Source: QNZT01 sp964573205 (GTDB taxonomy: Bacteria; Campylobacterota; Campylobacteria; Campylobacterales; QNZT01). From it: a stretch of DNA of 39,401 nucleotides. Of this stretch, positions 16,005-22,634 are shown piece after piece. Numbering within the stretch: the stretch's first letter is position 1; each line of letters begins with the position of its first letter. The position numbers and the translations under genes are program-made. The stretch spans positions 1 through 39,401 of the forward strand of contig CAZNIT010000007.1 in assembly GCA_964573205.1 (NCBI GenBank), read 5' to 3'. A model generated the notes under the pieces. It was not told the DNA's origin, made no database searches, and was given only the letters and a program-made list of their open reading frames with translations.

Positions 16005-16850
16005 ATGGTTTACGAACATGAGATCCCGAATCTCACTAGGCTCTATTTTGGTAAAAGTGCGGTAAAAAAAAGAAAAATCGAGAGTACCGCTAGTAAGATT
16101 TTACATGAAAAAGGATATGAAGAGATAGTCACACCCCTTCTTACGTACCACCAGCATGGATCGTTGAGTGAAAAAGAGTTGATCAGGTTCTCGGATGCGC
16201 AAAATCATATAATCACTCTTCGAGCGGATAGTACCCTGGATGTCGTCAGAATTATCACAAAACGATTGGGACGAAGTGTGGAACAAAATAGATGGTTTTA
16301 TATTCAGCCCGTTTTTAGATATCCCTCTTTCGAACAGTATCAAATAGGGGCGGAATCCATCGGAGAGAGAGATCTTTCCACCAGTATAAACGATAGTGCG
16401 AAAATTTTGAAGACGCTTTGCATATCTTCTCTTTTGCAGATTTCAAATATAAATATACCCAAGTTGATAGCAAAGAGATTGAATATCTCTTTAGATATCT
16501 TTAAAAGTGCGAATCTTGAAGAGATATTGAAGCTTGACGTTCCATGGCTTGGGAAGCTCTCTTATTTGCAAGATATCGAAGCGATAGATGAAGTGATTGA
16601 AGATGTGGATGATGAATTAAGAGAAGAGTTGTTGAAAATCAAACGGTTGGTAAAAAAGATTTCGTATGATAATGTCGTGATAGCACCACTATATTATGCG
16701 AAAATGGATTATTACGACAACCTTTTTTTCAGATATATAAAAGATAACGCGACACTCGGGATGGGCGGTAACTATACATACGAAGGTATCGATTCGACTG
16801 GTTTTGCGCTATATACGGACAATTTAATAGAGGAAATGAAAGTTATATGA
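16005..16850 (+). CDS. hisZ: ATP phosphoribosyltransferase regulatory subunit (HisZ-like)
   Basis: HisZ is a catalytically dead class II histidyl-tRNA-synthetase paralogue that binds short-form HisG and makes the first step of histidine synthesis responsive to histidine. The 281-residue protein has the synthetase core at the N-terminus (HEIPNLTRLYFGKSAVKKRKIE) and a motif 2-like region (FYIQPVFRYPSFEQYQIGAE), ending with GMGGNYTYEGIDSTGFALYTD in place of motif 3. It lacks the anticodon-binding domain of HisS, and its length fits HisZ. The ATG at 16005 sits 6 bases after AGGA; a TTG at 16002 is less likely. Its stop overlaps purA (ATGA). No hisG is in the window. A HisS-like paralogue with another role is possible. 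Confidence 0.75.
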   Translation: MVYEHEIPNLTRLYFGKSAVKKRKIESTASKILHEKGYEEIVTPLLTYHQHGSLSEKELIRFSDAQNHIITLRADSTLDVVRIITKRLGRSVEQNRWFYIQPVFRYPSFEQYQIGAESIGERDLSTSINDSAKILKTLCISSLLQISNINIPKLIAKRLNISLDIFKSANLEEILKLDVPWLGKLSYLQDIEAIDEVIEDVDDELREELLKIKRLVKKISYDNVVIAPLYYAKMDYYDNLFFRYIKDNATLGMGGNYTYEGIDSTGFALYTDNLIEEMKVI

Positions 16851-18106
16851 CAAAAGAGTTAAAAGCGGATTTGATAGTAGGTCTTCAATGGGGAGATGAA
16901 GGTAAAGGAAAAATTGTTGACCATATGGCGCAAACTCATGACGTAGTTTGCAGATTTGCGGGCGGACACAATGCCGGACATACTATTGTGGTCGATGGAA
17001 AAAAGTATGCTCTTCATCTCGTGCCTTCGGGAGTGTTAAATCCAAACGCCATCAATATAATAGGCAACGGCGTGGTTTTAAGTCCCGAAAATCTTATAGA
17101 TAAAGAATTGAAACAATTCGACGATCTTAAAGGAAGACTTTTTATCAGTGATAAAGCACACCTCCTTTTGCCATATCATGCGATGATAGATCAGGGTAAA
17201 GAGAAACTTAGGAAAAAAGCGATCGGTACAACAGGCAAAGGAATTGGTCCGGCATATGCGGACAAAATACAGAGAAACGGTCATAGGGTCGGGGAGTTGC
17301 ATCATCCTGAAAAATTAGCGCAGAAAATCTTGCACTATTTTGACGACAATGCTATCTTGTTCGAGGCTATGGAGATTGAAGTACCTTCAGAGAAAAAATT
17401 GTTGCAAGATCTTATTCGTTATAAAGAAGAGTTGCAACCGTATATAACTGATACGACGAAATTGGTATGGCAGTGCCTTGAAGAGGGTAAAAAAGTTTTG
17501 CTCGAAGGTGCGCAGGGTACTATGCTAGATATCGACCACGGAACCTATCCGTTTGTTACGAGTTCAAACACCGTAAGCGCGGGAGCTTGTACGGGTCTTG
17601 GACTCAATCCCAAAGATATCGGAAAAGTAACGGGAATAGCAAAAGCGTACTGTACGAGAGTGGGAAACGGTCCTTTTCCGACGGAGGAGTCCGGTTCGGT
17701 CGGTGATTTGATAGCCCAAAGAGGACATGAATACGGTACTACGACGGGAAGAAAAAGAAGATGCGGATGGTTTGATGCCGTAGCGGCAAAACATGCTTGC
17801 CGATTGAACGGATGCGATCAGATCGCTTTGATGAAACTCGATATTCTCGACGGCTTCAAAGAGATTAAAATATGTGTCGCTTATGAGTTCGAAGGTGAGA
17901 TAATAGATTATGTTCCGTATGATCTTGAGAGTGTAAAACCCATATATGAGAGTTTTGAGGGATGGGATATGGTTGAAGGCATTAGAGAGTATAGAGAGCT
18001 ACCGAATGCGGCAAAAGAGTATATAAAAATAATAGAAAAACTAACCAGCACCAAAGTCGGTATCATATCTACTAGTCCCGATCGAAAAGATACGATAATA
18101 GTTTAA
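16847..18106 (+). CDS. purA: Adenylosuccinate synthetase
   Basis: PurA joins aspartate to IMP with GTP to give adenylosuccinate, the committed step to AMP. The 419-residue cytoplasmic enzyme has all signature segments: VGLQWGDEGKGKIVDHMA with the catalytic Asp and P-loop-like turn, FAGGHNAGHTIVVDGKK with the catalytic His, GTTGKGIGPAYADK, LLEGAQGTMLDIDHGTYPFV with TSSNT following, GPFPTEE and the GTTTGRKRRCGWFD loop. The start overlaps the hisZ stop by four bases (ATGA), so the two are co-translated. Linking a histidine-pathway regulator to purine synthesis is sensible because histidine synthesis consumes ATP and returns AICAR. Length and motifs are normal. Confidence 0.97.
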   Translation: MTKELKADLIVGLQWGDEGKGKIVDHMAQTHDVVCRFAGGHNAGHTIVVDGKKYALHLVPSGVLNPNAINIIGNGVVLSPENLIDKELKQFDDLKGRLFISDKAHLLLPYHAMIDQGKEKLRKKAIGTTGKGIGPAYADKIQRNGHRVGELHHPEKLAQKILHYFDDNAILFEAMEIEVPSEKKLLQDLIRYKEELQPYITDTTKLVWQCLEEGKKVLLEGAQGTMLDIDHGTYPFVTSSNTVSAGACTGLGLNPKDIGKVTGIAKAYCTRVGNGPFPTEESGSVGDLIAQRGHEYGTTTGRKRRCGWFDAVAAKHACRLNGCDQIALMKLDILDGFKEIKICVAYEFEGEIIDYVPYDLESVKPIYESFEGWDMVEGIREYRELPNAAKEYIKIIEKLTSTKVGIISTSPDRKDTIIV

Positions 18107-18110
18107 CCGT

Positions 18111-18542
18111 ATGAAGACGAAATTTTCAGAGATTTTGAAGGTAAAGAAACAAAAAGTCTCCGAATTGGAGCAGCAGCTTGCCGCGAAAAGAGCACAAAAA
18201 GAGTTGCTCTTGGTACAGCTTGCGGAGGTTTTATCTAAAATCGAAGATTTTTCGTTTCCTAAAGAGGGTGATTTTTCCGGTTTTAAATCGGCACAATACG
18301 GTTTGGAGTATCTATCCAAAGAGAAAGAGCATAAAGAAAATATGATAAAATATTTCGATCAAGAGCTTGAAAACCTAAATATCTTATATAAAGAAGCGAA
18401 TATAGAATATGAAAAGATAAAACACCTTCATGAACTAGAAGAGAAAATGATTTTACAAGAACTTTTAAAAAAAGAGAGTAAGGAGATGGACGAGATAGCG
18501 AATCAGCTTTTTCTTCTACGTCAGCAAGGAGAAGATCTTTGA
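18111..18542 (+). CDS. FliJ-like flagellar export coiled-coil protein
   Basis: A 143-residue, highly charged and almost wholly helical protein with heptad-like spacing throughout (KVSELEQQLAAKRAQKELL, then YLSKEKEHKENMIKYFDQEL). It has no signal peptide and no membrane segment. Size, composition and position directly after purA match the small FliJ-like protein I recall behind purA in Helicobacter pylori (HP0256) and Campylobacter jejuni. FliJ is the stalk of the flagellar export ATPase and escorts late-substrate chaperones. Coiled coils are poorly diagnostic, so the assignment leans on context: the next gene is MotE-like. Its stop overlaps that gene's TTG start (TTGA). No strong ribosome site is seen, so coupling to purA translation is likely. 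Confidence 0.6.
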   Translation: MKTKFSEILKVKKQKVSELEQQLAAKRAQKELLLVQLAEVLSKIEDFSFPKEGDFSGFKSAQYGLEYLSKEKEHKENMIKYFDQELENLNILYKEANIEYEKIKHLHELEEKMILQELLKKESKEMDEIANQLFLLRQQGEDL

Positions 18543-19069
18543 ATAAAACAGTTTTTGTTTTACTTTTAAGCGCATCGGGATTATTCGCCCAGAGCGTCGT
18601 TGATTGCAATAAGGTATTCGAAGAGAGAAAAGGCGAGATTTTGAGGCTTATGGATCGACTAGATGACGATCAGCAAGCGTTTGAGATCTATAAAGATGCG
18701 CAAAACGCTTTGCTTGAAAAGAGAGAGCGAAAGATTGACGAAAAACTACAAGAAGTCAACGCCACGCTTCAAAAGGTTGAAAAGACCAAACAAGAGATCG
18801 TCGATATCTACGATAAAAACAAAAAACTGCTTCAGGAGATAAAAAAGGCGAAGGATGACAAGATAACCGGCGCCTATCTTAAAATGAAAGATTCGAAAGC
18901 CGCATCGATTCTCGATGCGATGCCAAGAGCTAGAGCCGCTCGGATTTTGTTTAATCTCACTCCCAAAAAGATTTCGAAAATTATGGCGAAAATGGATCCT
19001 GATATCGCTTCCGAAGTTACCGCCCTTCTTACGAAAGGGCCGCCGTTTGATTCCAATCAAACCAAATAA
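18539..19069 (+). CDS. MotE-like periplasmic protein (MgtE-N-like domain)
   Basis: A 176-residue exported protein. The signal peptide NKTVFVLLLSASGLFA should be cut after Ala17. A long charged coiled coil follows (about 40-125), then a small C-terminal helical domain, SKAASILDAMPRARAARILF with PKKISKIMAKMDPDIASEVT, which is the MgtE intracellular-N-like fold of the MotE family (COG3334). Rhizobial MotE is a chaperone for the motility protein MotC; the Campylobacter orthologue behind purA (Cj1496c, from memory) is a periplasmic glycoprotein linked to invasion. Here it probably supports the flagellar motor or stator periplasmic scaffold. The TTG start has AAGGAG 7 bases upstream and overlaps the previous stop. 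Confidence 0.65.
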   Translation: MNKTVFVLLLSASGLFAQSVVDCNKVFEERKGEILRLMDRLDDDQQAFEIYKDAQNALLEKRERKIDEKLQEVNATLQKVEKTKQEIVDIYDKNKKLLQEIKKAKDDKITGAYLKMKDSKAASILDAMPRARAARILFNLTPKKISKIMAKMDPDIASEVTALLTKGPPFDSNQTK

Positions 19070-19087
19070 TTCACAATTTACTAAAAA

Positions 19088-19098
19088 TTTGCTACACT
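19088..19098 (+). promoter_or_regulatory. Promoter of the DUF507-carA genes
   Basis: TTTGCTACACT combines a TTTG extended element with a TACACT -10 box (19093-19098), 74 bases ahead of the DUF507 ATG. It leaves a leader of about 65 bases that contains a hairpin. Confidence 0.5.
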
Positions 19099-19113
19099 AA
19101 TTTTTTAACAAAC

Positions 19114-19147
19114 CTCTTTATCGAGTATCGCATATTCGATTGAAGAG
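19114..19147 (+). promoter_or_regulatory. Leader hairpin before DUF507-carA
   Basis: CTCTT (19114-19118) pairs with AAGAG (19143-19147) and ATCGA (19120-19124) with TCGAT (19136-19140), leaving an 11-base loop and a small internal loop. It lies wholly within the predicted 5' leader and has no T run after it, so it looks like a regulatory or stabilising structure rather than a terminator. No known riboswitch was recognised. Confidence 0.4.
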
Positions 19148-19171
19148 TAAATTTACTACAAGGTATCTCTC

Positions 19172-19723
19172 ATGAAGATAAGATTACCACATGCTCCCTA
19201 TATAGCCAGAAAAATCGCCATTGACCTTTTGAAATCAGGCTATGTAACGTTTACCGAAGGGGTGGATATTGTTGCCGATCGTGCTGAAGAGATATTGCTG
19301 GAAGATTTGAAAAAAGAGCTCTCTCTCGAAGAGAGAGTGAACGAAATTCTTGAAGAGAATGAAGATGAGATGGAATTTATGCGTGTTGACAGACGAAATA
19401 TGTTTTGGCTTGTCAAAAAAAAGATGGCGAAAGAGTATGACGTTATACTCTCCTATGAAGATAGATTCAACAATGTCGCACATCAGATATTAGATCGTCT
19501 CTACGATGATGACCTTATCAATTACAGTGTTAGTGAAAATATCGTTAAGAATGTCATCTATACTTCGATTGAAAATTATATAAAAAGTTTCGAAGAGATA
19601 GAGGATGTCGTAATGGAAAAGATAGAAAAGATGCAGCGTAAGCTTATTCCCGGAACGGAGGATTATAATGCCGTGTTTGAACGGTTATATCGAGAAGAGT
19701 TACGACGAAAAGGGATGTTATGA
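19172..19723 (+). CDS. DUF507 family protein
   Basis: A 183-residue soluble, acidic, helical protein of the DUF507 family, which is widespread in Campylobacterota and Aquificota and has no established function. The sequence reads as two related halves, each with a short basic stretch followed by an I/V-rich segment and a D/E-rich helix (RLPHAPYIARKIAIDLLKSG at residues 4-23; FNNVAHQILDRLYDDDLINY in the second half). There is no signal peptide and no membrane helix. The ATG has AAGG about 9 bases upstream. It has its own promoter, and its stop overlaps the carA start (ATGA), the same neighbour order as in Campylobacter jejuni from memory. A role in pyrimidine or arginine metabolism is only suggested by this coupling. 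Confidence 0.75.
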   Translation: MKIRLPHAPYIARKIAIDLLKSGYVTFTEGVDIVADRAEEILLEDLKKELSLEERVNEILEENEDEMEFMRVDRRNMFWLVKKKMAKEYDVILSYEDRFNNVAHQILDRLYDDDLINYSVSENIVKNVIYTSIENYIKSFEEIEDVVMEKIEKMQRKLIPGTEDYNAVFERLYREELRRKGML

Positions 19724-20853
19724 CGCGAAAGAAAAAGATATGGCTTTATCTTGAAGACGGCACATTTTTAAGCGCTAGCAGTTTCGGATATGAGGGGACT
19801 AAAACGGGTGAAATAGTTTTTAACACTTCAATGAGCGGCTATCAGGAGATCATGAGTGATCCAAGCTATGCCGGACAATTTGTCGTTTTTACGATGCCTG
19901 AGATCGGAAATGTCGGTTGTAACGAAAACGATATGGAGAGTGAGACCGTATTTAGTAGCGGTGCGATCGTAAGAAATTATCAGCCTCGTTTTTCGAATTT
20001 CAGGGGAGAAAAATCTTTCGGAAATTTTTTAAAAGATCACAAATCTTTGGGGATTTGCGATGTCGATACCAGATTTTTAACCAAACTCATACGAGATTCC
20101 GGTCCTCAGATGATGATAGCTTCAACCGAGATATCCGATAAAAAAGAGTTGAAAAAAAGGCTTGAAGCGTCACCTTCGATCGAGGAGGTAAATTACATAA
20201 AAGAGGTTAGCACGAAAGAGATTTATATCCATTCTCAAGGGAGTTGGGATGCTACGAATCAAGAGTTTAAAAAACCTATCTCGTTTGGTAAAAAGATAGT
20301 CGTTATAGATTTCGGTGTGAAAAAAAATATATTGAACGAACTTTGTCAAAGCGGATTGAGTGTTGAAGTGATTCCTTATGATTTCGATGCCGATATCCTT
20401 ATAAAGAGATTTCTCCGAAACGAGATTTCGGGCGTGTTTCTCTCTAACGGTCCGGGAGATCCTTTGATTCTTGAAGATGAAGCCAAAAAGATAAAAAAGC
20501 TCATAGAAGCTAAAATCCCGATGTTCGGGATATGTCTTGGTCATCAACTTCTTTCAATCGCCCATGGTCATAAAACCTATAAATTGAAATTCGGACAGCA
20601 TGGAGGAAACCATCCTGTTGCGAACAAAAAAACGAAAAAGGTTGAAATTACGGCGCAAAATCATAACTACAACGTACCGGAAACGATTTGTGATATAGCT
20701 TCCGTTACTCATGTAAATCTTTTCGATCGAACTATTGAAGGGGTAAAATATAACGATGAACCGATTTTCTCGGTACAGCATCATCCTGAAGCGAGTCCGG
20801 GACCTCATGACAGCAAATATATCTTCTCTCAGTTTGCAGCTTCTTTGAAGTAG
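19720..20853 (+). CDS. carA: Carbamoyl-phosphate synthase, small (glutaminase) subunit
   Basis: CarA hydrolyses glutamine and passes ammonia to CarB for carbamoyl phosphate synthesis, which feeds arginine and pyrimidines. The 377-residue protein has the N-terminal CPSase domain (GEIVFNTSMSGYQEIMSDPS, SLGICDVDTRFLTKLIR) and the C-terminal class I amidotransferase with Cys272 in GICLGHQLLSIAHG and His355/Glu357 in QHHPEASPGP. Both domains are intact. The start overlaps the DUF507 stop (ATGA). Its last 25 bases overlap the 3' end of the convergent PqiA-like gene. carB is not in the window, as is common in Campylobacterota where carA and carB are apart. Confidence 0.96.
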   Translation: MTRKKKIWLYLEDGTFLSASSFGYEGTKTGEIVFNTSMSGYQEIMSDPSYAGQFVVFTMPEIGNVGCNENDMESETVFSSGAIVRNYQPRFSNFRGEKSFGNFLKDHKSLGICDVDTRFLTKLIRDSGPQMMIASTEISDKKELKKRLEASPSIEEVNYIKEVSTKEIYIHSQGSWDATNQEFKKPISFGKKIVVIDFGVKKNILNELCQSGLSVEVIPYDFDADILIKRFLRNEISGVFLSNGPGDPLILEDEAKKIKKLIEAKIPMFGICLGHQLLSIAHGHKTYKLKFGQHGGNHPVANKKTKKVEITAQNHNYNVPETICDIASVTHVNLFDRTIEGVKYNDEPIFSVQHHPEASPGPHDSKYIFSQFAASLK

Positions 20854-21662
20854 TGTTGCGACCTTGCCAATAAGGTCGTGCCCATCATAGACAAGAGTAC
20901 GTACCCTATGAAAAAGTAAAGTCCGGTTTGTAGCTGTATAACAGTATAGATATCCTGCTTTGTCGAGAAGAAGACAACCAAGATGGCAACTATAAAAACA
21001 TCCGCCATAGACCATTTGCCGATTTTTTCTATATAGGTTAGTAGATTCTCAGCTAAGTTCGTCTCTTTAAAGAAACCGTAAAGTAGTAATATAAGAGATT
21101 TTAGTATAGGTATTATCATGCTAAAACTCAGAACCAATATACCGACAATATAGTTGGAATCGGAAAATAGCTTTTCAATGACGAAAATTATACTTTTACT
21201 CTCGAAAGAGAGTGTAACATTACCTAAAATAGGTAGATTTTTATAAACGCTCATGATCAAAAGCGGAGAAAAAAGTGCGACAAAAAGTGATATCAATGCC
21301 GTAAGAGCCGTTAACATGAGCAAAAACTCACTATCTAAAAAATAAAACAATATAACAAAGAGCAAATAAACGCTAAAGAAGAGATATAGATATATATTGG
21401 CGTATTTATGAAATTTTTTAGCCTGTCGTTCCAGCAGATCGTAATTTTTTTTATTTTTCGAATGTTTATCGTAGATACCAAGAGATAGCTCTTCAAATAA
21501 TTTATCGAGCTTTTTTCGGACTTTCTTTTGAGCACTATTTTTTTGAGATAAGCTTTTTGTCACTAAAATAAAGTTATTTGAATTTTCATAAGCTTTGAAA
21601 CCTATATAGATCAATAATACGCTAACAAGAACAAGAAGTGTAGATTTTAAAACGGTGATCAA
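20829..21662 (-). CDS. PqiA-like membrane protein, cysteine-free
   Basis: A 277-residue inner-membrane protein with about six hydrophobic segments: one at residues 5-25, a long charged cytoplasmic stretch (about 26-85), then two helices, a loop, and two to three more. The C-terminal KIGKWSMADVFIVAILVVFF is the hallmark segment of paraquat-inducible protein A. E. coli PqiA has two such domains with CxxC-type cysteines; this one has a single domain and no cysteine at all. The start is TTG, chosen because AAGGA lies 7 bases upstream. No MCE-domain (PqiB) partner is nearby. The gene begins just after the rpsI terminator and its 3' end overlaps carA. The role, perhaps in envelope lipid transport, is uncertain. 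Confidence 0.65.
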   Translation of the reverse strand: MITVLKSTLLVLVSVLLIYIGFKAYENSNNFILVTKSLSQKNSAQKKVRKKLDKLFEELSLGIYDKHSKNKKNYDLLERQAKKFHKYANIYLYLFFSVYLLFVILFYFLDSEFLLMLTALTALISLFVALFSPLLIMSVYKNLPILGNVTLSFESKSIIFVIEKLFSDSNYIVGILVLSFSMIIPILKSLILLLYGFFKETNLAENLLTYIEKIGKWSMADVFIVAILVVFFSTKQDIYTVIQLQTGLYFFIGYVLLSMMGTTLLARSQHYFKEAAN

Positions 21663-21672
21663 AACGATCCTT

Positions 21673-21711
21673 AAAAAATGACTACGCAGCCGTAAAACGG
21701 CGACTGCGTAG
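21673..21711 (-). terminator. Terminator of rplM-rpsI
   Basis: On the - strand CTACGCAG (21711-21704) pairs with CTGCGTAG (21689-21682), enclosing an inner CCG/CGG stem with a short asymmetric bulge. The run TTTTTT follows at 21678-21673. This is the strongest intrinsic terminator in the window and lies 15 bases after the rpsI stop. The T tract ends where the ribosome site of the PqiA-like gene begins. Confidence 0.85.
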
Positions 21712-21725
21712 AGATGAAAAAAAGA

Positions 21726-22115
21726 TTATCTTTTTGAAAATTGAGGACTTCTTCTGGCCTTTTTCTTCCCGTATTTTTTTCTTTCGACAACTCTGGAGTC
21801 TCTTGTTAGAAGACCTTGAGGTTTAAGTATCGATCTGAATTCACCGTCAAAAGCGACTAGCGCTTTGGAGATACCATGGCGGACCGCATCGGCTTGTGCG
21901 GATACTCCGCCTCCGTTGGTAGATGCTATGATATCGACGGATTGTTCTTGTCTTGTGAGGTTTAGCGGTTGCATAACTCTCTTTTTAAGAAGATCAAGAC
22001 CTCCGAGCCACTCATCGAGACTTTGACCGTTGATCGCCATTTTGCCGGATCCGGGTTGAAGCCATACTTTGGCGATTGCTGTTTTTCTCTTTCCTGTTGC
22101 GTAAATTTTTGACAT
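21726..22115 (-). CDS. rpsI: 30S ribosomal protein S9
   Basis: S9 is a small-subunit protein of the 30S head whose basic C-terminal tail reaches the P-site tRNA. The 129-residue protein has the family pattern: YATGKRKTAIAKVWL at the N-terminus, NGQSLDEWLGG, STNGGGVSAQADAVRHGISK and LLTRDSRVVERKKYGKKKAR, ending in the conserved SKR tail. Its ATG overlaps the rplM stop by one base (TAATG), so the two are translationally coupled, and a strong terminator follows. The rplM-rpsI order is the almost universal bacterial arrangement. Confidence 0.98.
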   Translation of the reverse strand: MSKIYATGKRKTAIAKVWLQPGSGKMAINGQSLDEWLGGLDLLKKRVMQPLNLTRQEQSVDIIASTNGGGVSAQADAVRHGISKALVAFDGEFRSILKPQGLLTRDSRVVERKKYGKKKARRSPQFSKR

Positions 22116-22549
22116 TATTTATTACCTTCCGATTTACTTACTTGTGCTGTGTGGGGATGTTCGTTACCCGCATATACTTTTAGTTTCTTAAGCATCTCTT
22201 TACCGAGGTTGGTTTTCGGCAGCATTCCTCTAGTGCCCAGCTTAAAAAGTTTTGCCGGATTGTTTTGTAAAAGTTCTCCGAATTTATCGCTTTTTACGCC
22301 GCCGAAATATCCGGTATGCCTGTGATACATCTTCGAATCCATTTTCGTTCCGCTTACCTCCACTTTGTCGGCATTTATGACTACTACATAGTCACCGCAG
22401 TCAACATTGGGAGTATAGTACGGTTTATGTTTTCCACGAAGCAGAGTAGCTATTTCAGTTAAAAGACGACCGAATTTTTTGCCGCTGGCATCTATGACGA
22501 CCCAGTCTCTTTGTACCTCATCGGCCTTTATCATTTTTGTTGTTTTCAC
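22115..22549 (-). CDS. rplM: 50S ribosomal protein L13
   Basis: L13 is an early-assembly protein of the large ribosomal subunit. The 144-residue protein shows WVVIDASGKKFGRLLTEIA, LLRGKHKPYYTPNVDCGDYV, then YHRHTGYFGG and the GMLPKTNLGKEMLKKLKVY region, all family hallmarks. The GTG start at 22549 is chosen because AAGGTAAG lies 5-7 bases upstream; an internal ATG five codons later has no such site. It is the first gene of the rplM-rpsI pair. Confidence 0.97.
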   Translation of the reverse strand: MKTTKMIKADEVQRDWVVIDASGKKFGRLLTEIATLLRGKHKPYYTPNVDCGDYVVVINADKVEVSGTKMDSKMYHRHTGYFGGVKSDKFGELLQNNPAKLFKLGTRGMLPKTNLGKEMLKKLKVYAGNEHPHTAQVSKSEGNK

Positions 22550-22589
22550 AATCTTACCTTTTATTGTTTTTGTAATGAAACGGGAGTTT

Positions 22590-22595
22590 AGTATA
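22590..22595 (-). promoter_or_regulatory. Candidate -10 box for rplM-rpsI
   Basis: TATACT on the - strand, 40 bases before the GTG of rplM and in the 85-base gap after ftsI. The TTTG element seen at other promoters here is not present, so the call rests on position and the hexamer. A TACTTAA-A-TTAAGTA palindrome lies just upstream at 22611-22625. Confidence 0.35.
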
Positions 22596-22634
22596 TTAAT
22601 GCTTATAAAGTACTTAAATTAAGTAAAGTGTAAG

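Noticed and set aside
16005..16850. Histidyl-tRNA synthetase (HisS)
   Set aside because: At 281 residues it lacks the anticodon-binding domain and a normal motif 3, so HisZ fits better.
22611..22625. TACTTAA-A-TTAAGTA palindrome as the ftsI terminator
   Set aside because: The stem would have at most five to six A-T-rich pairs and no T run, so it is too weak to call; it is mentioned only with the rplM promoter.
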